In this document: positions 9,965-18,412 of the stretch, in pieces
Numbering within the stretch: the stretch's first letter is position 1
How the letters are laid out: each line of letters opens with the position of its first letter
NCBI GenBank assembly: GCA_963828855.1
Contig: CAWHGB010000008.1
Location: forward strand, 62,001-126,000
From: CAVVEQ01 sp963828855
Lineage (GTDB): Bacteria; Chloroflexota; Anaerolineae; Anaerolineales; Anaerolineaceae
Direction: 5' to 3'
DNA: 64,000 bases
Notes under the pieces: model-generated
What the model saw: the letters and a program-made list of their open reading frames with translations, nothing else
Database searches by the model: none
What the model was told of the DNA's origin: nothing
Made by a program: the position numbers and the translations under genes

Positions 9965-10768
9965 TGACCTCTCACCAGACGATCGAAGGGCTTAGGTGAT
10001 TTAAGTGTCTTTGCCTCCCCGTTCTGTACTGTAATCGCCTTGCTGCTTGAATATCCCCACTCTGTCGAGCGTTCGATCCTCTTTTGGACTACATCCCAGA
10101 TGGATGTGAGCGCAAGGTAATAGAACGATGCTGCGATGAATAATTCAAAGGGTTTGAAATATGCGTGCGTTGATCTGCGTGAATGCAAAGAAAAGTTCTC
10201 CCGCTGAGATCACCACCATAATCGATGTGGTCTTCATCATATTGTTGAACTCATTCCCGGTTGGCGGAATGATGACCTTGATCGCCTGTGGAAGGATGAT
10301 CCGCCGCATCGCCTGTCCGGTGGTCATCCCAAGTGATTTCGCGGCCTCACTTTGGCCCGGGTCGATTGATTCGATTCCCGCACGTACGATCTCAGCCATA
10401 TAAGCACCTTCATTGACTGCCAGTGCTAAAAAACCTGCCTGGATCGCCCCGGAGATGGTAAAGAAACCCATCTGGATATCCGGAAAATCGTAAATGTGCA
10501 TTACACCCAATCCGAAATAGAGCAGCATCATCTGCACAAGCAGTGGTGTTCCCCGAAAATAAAGGACATACGCTCCCGTAACAATACGTAGAAAGCGAAA
10601 TTTCGACATTCTACCCAGGGCGGCGAATAATCCCAGGATCACGCCGGCTGCCTGAGCCAGAACGCTGACGCAGATCGTCACGATCAGTCCGTTTCTAAGC
10701 AACGGATTCTGCAACGCGGTTACAGGCCACAAGTAATTCCAGAAAGTTTGCCAATCAAAATTGTACAT
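9961..10768 (-). CDS. Polar amino acid ABC transporter permease, frame-disrupted
   Basis: HisM/GlnP-type membrane subunit. It has three to five helices, beginning LLRNGLIVTICVSVLAQAAG, with the family loop YFRGTPLLVQMMLLYFGLG and the EAA coupling motif EAAKSLGMTTGQAMRRIILPQA. The frame changes near 10160; the restored end continues FKPFELFIAASFYYLALTSIW and then a hydrophilic tail with KSPKPFDRLVRGH. Length is about 269 residues. The start follows an AGGAGA Shine-Dalgarno. A 15-bp hairpin separates it from the upstream binding-protein gene. Confidence 0.88.
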
Positions 10769-10782
10769 GCACGATCTCCTGG

Positions 10783-10816
10783 GGTGGATCGAAGGATGAA
10801 TATCCTTCGATCCACC
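10783..10816 (-). promoter_or_regulatory. Intercistronic stem-loop between binding-protein and permease genes
   Basis: A perfect 15-bp inverted repeat (10783-10797 with 10802-10816, 4-nt loop) lies between the binding-protein stop at 10862 and the permease start at 10768. It has no U-run, so it is more likely an mRNA-stabilising or partial-termination structure, as is usual where the binding protein must be made in excess over membrane subunits. Confidence 0.7.
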
Positions 10817-10861
10817 GATATCTATTCACAACCCCAAATTCGGGTTTGTGTTCCTCTGAAA

Positions 10862-11783
10862 TTACTGAGGGCTTACACCGCTTGAACTCAGGTTCCATTT
10901 ATCCAGAATTTTTTGGAATGATCCATCCTGGATCATGCTCAGCAGGGCTGCCTTTACACCCTCTCCTACTGCCGTGAGAGGTGCACTCGGTGCAATCATC
11001 CGCGTTGCAGGGAAGACCGATACCTTCGTTAATCGTTTCAAACACTTCGCCCGCGACCTCGAACTGATCTGGGTGTTCGACAGTGTAGTAGGCCGCAACC
11101 GGAGAATCAGTGGAATAAGCGGCCACCTTGCCGGTTTGAAGTTGCTGCAGAGCGTCGCTATCCTTCTGGGTGATCACCAAATTGACCTCACCCTTGCCTT
11201 CCGACTCGCATTTCTGCATAAGGCCATTGCCTTCATAATCACCGCTCCCCTGGATGAAATCCACCTCTGTGGTGCCGCTTTCTGCAGCCACCGATTTTCC
11301 GCATAAGTCCATCACACTGCTGATCTTTTCGGGATTGCCCTTGGCAACCACCAGGGATTGCCCGGCTTTAAAATAGGGGATCATACTGATCTGCTTATTG
11401 CGGTCTTTGGTGATATTCATCGCCGAAACAAGGATGTCACATTTACCACTGGTGACAGCCGCGATGATCGTATCAAATACGGTATTTACATATTGGACTT
11501 TTAACCCCAGTCTGTTGCCAATTTCATTGGCGATATCCACATCAACGCCCTGTGGATCACCATTCTCATCATAGAATTCCTGGGGTGGATAAGGAATATC
11601 CGAACAGACAGTCAGGTAGTTGGCCCTGACCAGGTCACCGGTCGGGATCTGAGCGACCGGGGTTGGCATTGCTGCTGACGATGCTGCGGAAGAGGCGTCA
11701 CTCCCGCTGCCAACAGCCGGCGCACAAGCGCCAAGTAACATGACGAACACCAATAATACTGAACCAACAATAACCTTTTTCAT
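10862..11783 (-). CDS. Amino acid ABC transporter substrate-binding lipoprotein, frame-disrupted
   Basis: Solute-binding protein of the type-3 (HisJ/GlnH) family. The ATG at 11783 was chosen because it gives a lipoprotein signal (MKKVIVGSVLLVFVMLLGAC) and has AGGAG 9 nt upstream; the frame is open further upstream without such a site. A serine-rich linker follows, then LTVCSDIPYPPQEFYDENG, GVDVDIANEIGNRLGL and CDILVSAMNITKDR, the family ligand-binding signatures. The frame changes near 11015; restored, it ends ALLSMIQDGSFQKILDKWNL, the typical C-terminus. It is preceded by a 322-nt leader with an apparent attenuator. Confidence 0.9.
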
Positions 11784-11840
11784 TCTTCTCACTCCTGTTT
11801 TAGATTTTGAACTTTGAGATTGACTCAAAGACTCAATCAA

Positions 11841-11876
11841 AATAAAAAAAACCAATCAACCGCTGGTTGATTGGTT
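11841..11876 (-). terminator. Intrinsic terminator in the leader of the amino acid ABC operon
   Basis: On the minus strand a perfect 12-bp stem (11865-11876 with 11850-11861, loop of 3) is followed by a T-rich tract (11841-11850). It lies about 60 nt upstream of the binding-protein ATG and downstream of the leader reading frame, so it is placed to stop the operon's own transcript rather than to end an upstream gene. Confidence 0.75.
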
Positions 11877-11957
11877 TTGTCCTTCTGGTTACTTCAAAAT
11901 TTACTTAATTTTTCCTATAGCATTTGAAGTTATACAGAACCAACCCGCCAGGGGTTC
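11865..11957 (-). promoter_or_regulatory. Candidate transcription attenuator (alternative RNA pairings)
   Basis: Three segments can pair in mutually exclusive ways on the minus strand. Segment 1 (GAACC, 11953-11957) pairs with segment 2 (GGTTC, 11937-11941). Segment 2 (GGTTGGTT, 11938-11945) can instead pair over eight positions, one of them G-U, with segment 3 (AACCAATC, 11869-11876), the 5' arm of the terminator. Segment 1 starts 3 nt after four histidine codons in the leader frame, so a stalled ribosome would cover segment 1 and free segment 2 to block the terminator. An additional 8-bp stem (11891-11898 with 11923-11930) lies between. The pairings are seen; the regulatory logic is inferred. 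Confidence 0.5.
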
Positions 11958-12086
11958 CCGGTGAGTATGCGGATGCTTATGGTTCTGCTTGGGGGAAATG
12001 TTCGGAAGCGAATTTAAATTACCCTGGCAGTCAATCGCCAGATTTCGGTCGGTAACAAGATTAATATTCAATTCGCTAGTTTTCAT
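11901..12086 (-). CDS. Putative 61-residue leader peptide with a histidine-rich segment
   Basis: The frame starts at ATG 12086, about 20 nt after the predicted transcription start of a consensus promoter, and stops at 11901 shortly before the terminator. Residues 35-44 read NHKHPHTHRE, with His codons at 11979-11981, 11973-11975, 11967-11969 and 11961-11963. No known domain is seen. The Shine-Dalgarno is weak (GAAGAA). The position matches a leader peptide of a ribosome-mediated attenuator, though 61 residues is longer than classical his or trp leaders. It could be a chance frame. Confidence 0.45.
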   Translation of the reverse strand: MKTSELNINLVTDRNLAIDCQGNLNSLPNISPKQNHKHPHTHREPLAGWFCITSNAIGKIK

Positions 12087-12112
12087 ATTATTCTTCGCAA
12101 ATATTGGGCGGA

Positions 12113-12140
12113 TTTATACCCTAAAAAAGGAGGTTGTCAA
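12113..12140 (-). promoter_or_regulatory. Sigma-70-type promoter of the amino acid ABC operon
   Basis: Minus strand: -35 TTGACA (12135-12140, perfect) and -10 TATAAA (12113-12118), spacer 16 nt. The predicted start is near 12106, giving a long leader of about 322 nt before the binding-protein ATG and a short one before the putative leader peptide. Confidence 0.7.
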
Positions 12141-12192
12141 GGTTTTTGGTTATTTTTGTCCCAAAATCCGGTTAAAATCGCTATATTAGTCC

Positions 12193-13539
12193 TCAGACTG
12201 TCTCCAAATAGCGTTTCACTTCCCAGTCCGTCACCCCGATCCGGTACTGATCCCACTCCTCCAGTTTCGCACGCCGGAAAGCTTCATACGCCACCGGTCC
12301 AAGAGCAGCCTTAACCACCTCATCCCGATCCAAGTTCATTCAGAGCTTCCTCAAGGGATCCGGGCAGTTCGCTGGACTCCTAATTTTTGGCGGTCATCTT
12401 TATCGAGTTCGTACACATTGACATTGTTTAACGGTTTGGGAGGTGTCAAGTTTACGGTCGATCCCATCCAGAGCGGCTGCGAGCATGACAGAAAATGCGA
12501 GGTATGGGCTGCAGGATGGATCCGGGCAGCGCAGCTCCGCACGGGTGGCTTTTTCCATCCCCGGGGTGTAGCGAGGAATACGGATAAGCGCTGATCGATT
12601 GATCTGCGCCCATCCGATATAGACAGGGGCTTCGTACCCCGGCACCAGTCGTTTATAGGAATTGACCGATGGTGCCAGGACTGCCGACATACCGCGGGCA
12701 TGTTCCAGTTGTCCAGCGATAAAACCGTGAGCAATCGCAGAGAGCTTGTATTCATCATTCTTGTCAAAGAAAATGGGTGAACACTGTTCATCGAAAAGGG
12801 ATTGATGGCAATGCATGCCGGATCCATTGATCCCAAATATCGGTTTGGGCATGAAGGACGCGATCAGGTCGTGCTGGGCTGCGATCGCTTTGATTGTGTA
12901 TTTCAATGTCAGCACATTATCAGCAGTCTTAAGCGCATCCGCAAAGCGGAAATCGATTTCATGCTGCCCCAAGGCAACTTCGTGATGTCCTACTTCCACC
13001 TCCAATCCCATACCGTTTAAGGCTTCCATCAACTCTGTGCGGACCCGCGCAGCTTCATCGTGTGCGGAAAAATCAAAATAGCCGCCTACATCGTGGGGTA
13101 CCGGGTGAACACTTTCCTCTCCATTCCGCTTGAAGAGGAAGAATTCCGGTTCTGGGCCCACATTGAAGGTCCAGCCCCGTTCCTCGATCTTTTTGAGCTG
13201 GTTCTTTAAGAATACCGCGTGGATCACCAGCAAAAGGGCTGCCATCGGGCATGTAGATATCGCAGAAAAACCGGGCACGCCGCATCTCCGGCGCAGACCA
13301 GGGTAAGAACGGCGTATGTGGATGGATCGATCTTTAGATAGCATGTCGCTTTCCTGGATGCGGGCGAACCCTTCAACGGAAGATCCATCGAACCATACCC
13401 CATTTTCGAGCGCACCTTGCAACATGGAAACAGGGGCATCCACTGATTTAACTGCACCAGTCACATCGCTGAATTGGTAGGAAACGAATTTGACATTCCA
13501 TCCGCTTTGATCATTTCGAGAACAGTCTTTGTTATCCAT
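12193..13539 (-). CDS. glnA: Glutamine synthetase type I, heavily frame-disrupted
   Basis: ATP-dependent amidation of glutamate. Recognisable blocks in order: VWFDGSSVEGFARIQESDM, FCDIYMPDGSPFAGDPR, the metal-site NVGPEPEFFLF, DFRFADALKTADNV, the ATP/Glu motif FGINGSGMHCHQSLF, GYEAPVYIGWAQINRSALIR, and a C-terminus ending DWEVKRYLETV at the TGA 12193-12195. Frame changes are needed near 13335, 13305, 13210, 12455, 12375 and 12340. Restored length is about 448 residues, usual for type I. The start at 13539 has GGGAGA upstream. It is transcribed in the same direction as the downstream amino acid transporter, which has its own promoter. Confidence 0.9.
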
Positions 13540-13577
13540 AAGTTCTCCCATCTCCCAAATCAACTTAAATTCTGCCG

Positions 13578-13605
13578 AGTTTACCACCAATATCAGATTT
13601 GTCAA
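13578..13605 (-). promoter_or_regulatory. Promoter of glnA
   Basis: Minus strand: -35 TTGACA (13600-13605) and -10 TAAACT (13578-13583), 16-nt spacer, about 40 nt before the chosen glnA start. Confidence 0.55.
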
Positions 13606-13639
13606 TTTATAGATCGGTTTCGTCAACGTATTTTACTTT

Positions 13640-13659
13640 TAGAACTATTGTACTATAAT
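13640..13659 (+). promoter_or_regulatory. recA promoter -10 box with overlapping LexA-like palindrome
   Basis: TATAAT at 13654-13659 is directly preceded and overlapped by a near-palindrome TAGAAC-N4-GTACTA (13640-13655). This resembles the Gram-positive SOS box GAAC-N4-GTTC with one change. The position, overlapping the -10 of recA, is where a LexA operator would act. No lexA gene is in the window, so the repressor is unverified. Confidence 0.45.
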
Positions 13660-13725
13660 GGAAATAATTATGGCGAAATATGGATTCAGTATATAATTTC
13701 TCAAGATCAATATATGAGGAGTATA

Positions 13726-14826
13726 ATGATGGCTCGAAAACCAAATTCCGATGAAGATTTCCCCTCCCCCCAATCCTCTTCGATGAATGAAGCCCGTAAG
13801 GCAGTGCTGGATAAAGCTCTTTCGGATATTGTCAAGCGCTACGGGGAAGGTTCCATCATGCGCATGGGAGAAGCCACCCACTTGGCAGTGGAAGCCATTC
13901 CCACAGGTTCTCTTTCGTTGGACCTGGCCCTGGGTGTCGGCGGGATCCCCCGCGCACGGGTAACCGAAATCTTCGGTCCGGAATCCTCCGGGAAGACCAC
14001 CCTCTGCCTTCATATTACCGCTGAAGCCCAAAAATTGGGCGGGACTGCCGCCTATGTGGATATGGAACATGCCCTTGATCCTGCATATGCGGTTCGCCTG
14101 GGTGTGGATATCGAGAATCTCCTCGTCTCCCAGCCGGATACCGGCGAACAAGCTCTGGAGATCGTTGAGACACTTGTCCGTTCCGGTGCTGTCGACCTGG
14201 TGGTGGTGGATTCGGTCGCCGCACTGGTTCCCCGCTCCGAGATCGAAGGCGATATGGGCGATGCCACCATGGGTATGCAAGCCAGGTTGATGTCGCAGGC
14301 CCTTCGGAAACTCTCCGGGGCAATTAACCAGACAAAAACCGCGGTCGTTTTTACCAACCAGTTGCGCCAGAAGATCGGGGTCATGTTTGGCAATCCTGAA
14401 ACCACACCCGGCGGTCTGGCTCTGAAGTTCTATGCGTCCGTCCGGCTTGATGTCCGCCGGATCCAATCCATCAAAGTTGGAGCTGAGGTCACCGGTTCGC
14501 GGGTGCGGGTCCGGGTGGTGAAGAATAAAGTCGCTGCTCCCTTTCGCACAGCGGAATTCGACATCATGTATAACGAAGGCATCTCCAAATCCGGAGATAT
14601 CATCGACCTGGGAACTCAGATGGAAATTATTACCAAGCGCGGAGCCTTTTTCTCCTATGGAGATCTTCGCCTTGGTCAGGGACGCGAAAATGCCAAGGAA
14701 TATCTGCGCCAGAATCCCAATTTGGCGAATGAGATCGAAACCGCCATTCGTCAGCGGGCTGTAGGCGGAGAGCTGCCAATGACCCTTGCCACAAGCGGGG
14801 ATGGGGATGGTTTCGGCGAGGAATGA
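13726..14826 (+). CDS. recA: Recombinase RecA
   Basis: Intact 366-residue strand-exchange protein. The ATG at 13726 has GAGGA 5 nt upstream, although the frame is open further 5'. Walker A is GPESSGKTTL, followed by AYVDMEHALDPAYA, LVVVDSVAALVP (Walker B), loop-1 GDMGDATMGMQARLMSQALRK in part, VVFTNQLRQKIGVMFGNPET with TTPGG (loop 2), and the C-terminal KRGAFFSYGDLRLGQGREN. It is divergent from glnA. Its stop overlaps an upstream ATG alternative for the following lipoprotein gene. Likely SOS-controlled, given the palindrome in its promoter. Confidence 0.97.
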   Translation: MMARKPNSDEDFPSPQSSSMNEARKAVLDKALSDIVKRYGEGSIMRMGEATHLAVEAIPTGSLSLDLALGVGGIPRARVTEIFGPESSGKTTLCLHITAEAQKLGGTAAYVDMEHALDPAYAVRLGVDIENLLVSQPDTGEQALEIVETLVRSGAVDLVVVDSVAALVPRSEIEGDMGDATMGMQARLMSQALRKLSGAINQTKTAVVFTNQLRQKIGVMFGNPETTPGGLALKFYASVRLDVRRIQSIKVGAEVTGSRVRVRVVKNKVAAPFRTAEFDIMYNEGISKSGDIIDLGTQMEIITKRGAFFSYGDLRLGQGRENAKEYLRQNPNLANEIETAIRQRAVGGELPMTLATSGDGDGFGEE

Positions 14827-14852
14827 ATCTGCGACCGCACCGGAATGGGAAA

Positions 14853-15375
14853 ATGAACCTTTCGCGCCTGATTATCCTCATTGCGCTTGTGCTGGTTTCA
14901 AGTGGCTGTATTTACCCGCGTCCCTCTCGCCCTGCACCTGGTTCAGACCAGACTCCAATGTTCATTCCCCCGGAATTAAACCCGGCTACCCCCACCCCGG
15001 ATGCTGCTGCAGCTACCTCCGGGAATGCACAGGCAGAGGATTGTACTAACTACCTTAAATTTGTTTCCGATATCACCATACCTGATGGAACGGTAGTCAA
15101 GATTGGCGAGGCGCATGGAAAAAAAGTGGGAAGTTGAAAATGCAGGGACCTGCAATTGGGTATCTGGTTATACGCTTCGCCTCGTAGCTGGCGGTAGCCT
15201 GGGGGCAAATCCCGAGCAGGCACTTTTTCCAGCCCTGGCTGGCAGCAAGGCAATCATCCAGATGAATATTCTGGCGCCAACTGCTCCCGGCGATTACAAA
15301 AGCGCCTGGCAGGCGTACAGCCAGGATGGAAAACCATTTGGAGATGTGATTTACATTCAGATCATTGTCGAGTGA
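14853..15375 (+). CDS. Lipoprotein with NBR1-type Ig-like domain, frame-disrupted
   Basis: The ATG at 14853 gives a compact lipoprotein signal (MNLSRLIILIALVLVSSGC); an ATG at 14823 that overlaps the recA stop would add ten residues. A Pro/Thr-rich linker with TPTPD follows. The frame changes near 15108 and continues MEKKWEVENAGTCNWVSGYT, then LRLVAGG and APGDYKSAWQAYSQDG. This is the pattern of the Ig-like domain named after NBR1 that is common in Chloroflexota surface proteins. Total is about 174 residues; probably anchored outside the membrane. Role unknown. Confidence 0.75.
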
Positions 15376-15385
15376 TTTTATATTT

Positions 15386-15418
15386 AGAAGAGCCTGGCTA
15401 ATTGCACCAGGCTCTTCT
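15386..15418. terminator. Stem-loop terminator between converging genes
   Basis: A perfect 12-bp inverted repeat (15386-15397 with 15407-15418, 9-nt loop) sits 10 nt after the Ig-like lipoprotein stop and before the converging Cys-rich lipoprotein gene. AT-rich sequence flanks both sides, so it could serve both strands. Confidence 0.6.
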
Positions 15419-15478
15419 CTAATATCCTCATCTGAATTAGAATCAATATAGTATTCTGAGAGATTGGGGGTTGTTTTC

Positions 15479-16141
15479 CTATTGGTTATCACATGTGTCG
15501 ATCCCCACGCAGAAACCGCACAGGTCTATGCAGGTGCCGATAATGCAGATTTTCCCTTTGGAGTCTCTTCTTTCCTCGGTTTCGCAGTGCATCAGTTGTC
15601 CGCGCTGAGGACAGGCATTGGGAATGAACACAATTGTAGATTTGTTTTTCTGCGAATCCCCAATCCCGGTCAGGCAGAACATGATCTAGAGAGTAAACCT
15701 TTTCTCCACTATCAATATCAATAAAGTTAAAGGTGACCTTTTCACCCCAACTCAACATTGGCCCATAACATATTAACCGGTCCGGGTATGCCTCATAAAG
15801 GTCGCATTTGAATGGAATGCCGGCGTCAGTCTGAACCAGGTATGGTTTATCAATCCCGGGTTTATAAAAATTTACCAAGTAGAACCCATTGCTGGGTCCC
15901 GCTCCAAGCACTTCAATCCCGGAAAGGTCTGGGGTCGGAAAGAGGGTTACTGTCGCCGTGGGGGCGATGGTTATTGTTGCTGTTGGCAAAGCTGTATTTG
16001 TCGCCGTAGGGATCACCAGCGTTTCCGTGGGCAGAGGCAGTCTGGGTAGGTTCTGGTGTTGGTGCAAGCCCACAGCGAGGTCAACACCACTCCCATAATC
16101 ACATAGCCCGATAAAAGAAGGACCGTTCGCATTAATTTCAT
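15479..16141 (-). CDS. Cys-rich secreted lipoprotein with Pro/Thr linker, frame-disrupted
   Basis: Starting at ATG 16141 a signal peptide is read (MKLMRTVLLLSGYVIMGVV, then LTS). A corrected frame gives CGLAPTPEPTQTA, a plausible lipobox cysteine. A threonine/proline linker (IPTATNTALPTATITIAP) follows, then a globular part with GSGIEVL-like and FKCDLYEAYPDRLICYGP. After another frame change near 15640 the end is rich in cysteine: NACPQRGQLMHCE, then CIIGTCIDLCGFCVGIDTC, to a stop at 15479. No named family is recognised with certainty. It precedes nothing obvious functionally; ahcY lies 17 nt upstream of its start on the same strand. Confidence 0.6.
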
Positions 16142-16158
16142 TTCAGCCTCACCTGGGA

Positions 16159-17418
16159 TTAGGTTCCTTCCTCCCAGGAATTAAGGTATTTGAGCTGTTC
16201 AGGGGTCAGAATATCGATCTTGACACCCATTGCCTCCAATTTGATCTTCGCGATTTCCAGGTCAATCTCCTCAGGGACGCTATAGACCTTGCGTGTTAGC
16301 TTATCGTGGTTTTTTACCATGTATTCGCAGCTCAGAGCCTGGTTGGCAAAGGACATATCCATTACGCTCGCCGGGTGCCCCTCTGCCGAAGCCAGGTTGA
16401 TCAAGCGGCCTTCTCCCAGGATATAGATCCTGCGCCCATCCTTCAACTGGTACTCATCAACGAACGGCCGAACCAGTTTCTTGCCCGTGGAGATTGTTTC
16501 CAGGGCTGGGATATTGATTTCTACGTTGAAATGACCGGAATTGGCAACGATCGCGCCGTCCTTCATCACCTCAAAATGGGCATGATCGATAACATTCAAA
16601 TCCCCGGTAACCGTGCAGAATATATCGCCGATTTTGGCAGCCTCGATCATCGGCATTACCCGAAAGCCATCCATGACTGCTTCCAGTGCCTTTAGCGGGT
16701 CGATCTCGGTAACAACCACATTTGAGCCCATCCCTCGAGCTCGGCTGGCAAGGCCTCGTCCACACCAGCCATAACCAGCAACAACGAAAACACGCCCGGC
16801 GAGCAGGATATTGGTCGCCCGGACAATGCCATCGATAGTGGATTGACCGGTACCGTAACGATTATCAAAAAAGTGCTTGGTGAGGGCATCGTTGACCGCG
16901 ATGATCGGGTAACCCAGAGCTCCATCGGCAGCCATCGCCCGCAGACGGATGACGCCGGTGGTGGTTTCTTCCGTTCCGCCCAACACCTCGCCGATCAGCT
17001 CCTTGCGTTCCTTCTGCATGGTGCTCACCAGGTCCGCTCCATCGTCCATCGTCAGGTGGGGTTTATGGTCCAGCGCGGCGAAGATGTGCTTGTAATAGGT
17101 TGCGTTATCCTCGCCCTTGATGGCAAATGTGGGAATCTCCTCATGGGTGACCAGGGAGGCCGCCACATCATCCTGGGTGGAAAGCGGATTGGAAGCAGTC
17201 AGTACGATATCCGCGCCGCCCGCTTGCAGGGTTTTCATCAGGTTCGCAGTTTCGGTAGTTACATGCAGGCAGGCGGAAACCCGCAACCCTTTCAAGGGTT
17301 TTTCCTTCGCGAAACGATCTTTGATCATCCGTAGAACTGGCATTTCGCGTTCCGCCCAATCGATCCGGCGGCGGCCGCCTTCCGCAAACGACATATCCTT
17401 CACATCATAATTGCTCAT
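16159..17418 (-). CDS. ahcY: Adenosylhomocysteinase
   Basis: Reversibly splits S-adenosylhomocysteine into adenosine and homocysteine, relieving methyltransferase inhibition. Intact, 419 residues from the second of two adjacent ATGs (GGAGGA spacing favours it). Motifs: GLRVSACLHVTTETANL, ASNPLSTQDDVAA, GTGQSTIDGI, the NAD Rossmann loop VAGYGWCGRGLASRA, and HPASVMDMSFANQA near the C-terminus. It lies downstream of an adenosine-kinase-like gene and mtnA on the same strand, a coherent salvage operon. Confidence 0.96.
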   Translation of the reverse strand: MSNYDVKDMSFAEGGRRRIDWAEREMPVLRMIKDRFAKEKPLKGLRVSACLHVTTETANLMKTLQAGGADIVLTASNPLSTQDDVAASLVTHEEIPTFAIKGEDNATYYKHIFAALDHKPHLTMDDGADLVSTMQKERKELIGEVLGGTEETTTGVIRLRAMAADGALGYPIIAVNDALTKHFFDNRYGTGQSTIDGIVRATNILLAGRVFVVAGYGWCGRGLASRARGMGSNVVVTEIDPLKALEAVMDGFRVMPMIEAAKIGDIFCTVTGDLNVIDHAHFEVMKDGAIVANSGHFNVEINIPALETISTGKKLVRPFVDEYQLKDGRRIYILGEGRLINLASAEGHPASVMDMSFANQALSCEYMVKNHDKLTRKVYSVPEEIDLEIAKIKLEAMGVKIDILTPEQLKYLNSWEEGT

Positions 17419-17442
17419 CATTCCTCCAAATCAAAAAATCAA

Positions 17443-18400
17443 TTATAGCAGAGCATCCAGGATGCCCCGATCGTCAAAATTCCTCCGGTACCGTTCGACA
17501 AATTCCTGGGGAGTGTAACAATGGTTCTGGGTGCCGTGCTGTTCCAGACAATAAGTGGCTGCCAGAACGCCCATCTGGCCGCAGGTTTGCCAATCCAGGT
17601 CCAGGCGGTAACCCCGCAGGAAACCCCCGCGGAACGCATCCCCCACCCCGGTTGGATCCACAATGGAATCTGAATGCACCACCGGAATCTTATATTCCTT
17701 TCCATCGGCATAAACAAGTGCCCCCTCCTTGCCGCAGGTTACCACAAGGAATTTGACCGTCAGAAAGAATTTTGGCGGGCGTGAAACCTGTATGTTTCTG
17801 AAGCAGCTCATATTCATATTCGTTGACAAAAAGGCTCTCACAACCAAGCACTCCTATTCGGATATCCTCGGGGTCCACGCGCACGATCTGTTGGCTGGGA
17901 TCGTACAGATACGGAATTCCGAGTTCGACACATTCCTCGCAGTACTGCCGCATTGCCACTGGATCATTGGGCGAGATTGTTACAAGATCGATCTTTTTCC
18001 GGGGGATTTCCCGCAACGAGACGCTGCCTGCATCCGACATCGCCCCCGTATAAAAACTGGCGATTTGGGCATTCGCCAGATCGGTGTTCGCAAAGAAAGA
18101 AGCTGTGAACTTACCCTGGATCGTGCGAATAAAGGTTGTATCCACGGCATGCTGATCGAGAAACTTCCGGTAATCCTCAAAATCTTCGCCAACTGTACCT
18201 AAAACCATGGTCGGTTCACCAAGCAACGCCAGCGTGTAGGCAATGTTGGGAGCGATTCCCCCACGCCGCTTGACCATGTTATCAACCAGGAATGAAAGAC
18301 TGATCGTATCCAGCCGATCCGGAAGGATATGGTCCCGGAAGTAGCCGGGAAAGGACATTAGATAATCATACGCGATGGAGCCAGTGCAAACGATGGTCAT
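17443..18400 (-). CDS. PfkB-family kinase, probably adenosine kinase, frame-disrupted
   Basis: Ribokinase-fold sugar/nucleoside kinase of about 319 residues. The N-terminal part reads CTGSIAYDYLMSFPG and RRGGIAPNIAYTLALLG, with the substrate-binding GG. The C-terminal part, in another frame after about 17770, has VDPTGVGDAFRGGFLRG, the PfkB signature with its catalytic Asp. It lies between mtnA and ahcY, 24 nt before ahcY. Adenosine, the product of AhcY, is therefore the most likely substrate (inference). Ribokinase or fructokinase activity is the alternative. Confidence 0.82.
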
Positions 18401-18412
18401 GAGGGCTTTCCT

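Noticed and set aside
11841..12106. T-box riboswitch in the amino acid ABC leader
   Set aside because: The leader has a terminator and a TGGC element, but I could not find the T-box core (UGGN followed by ACC) or the stem I landmarks. The His-codon attenuator explains the pairings better.
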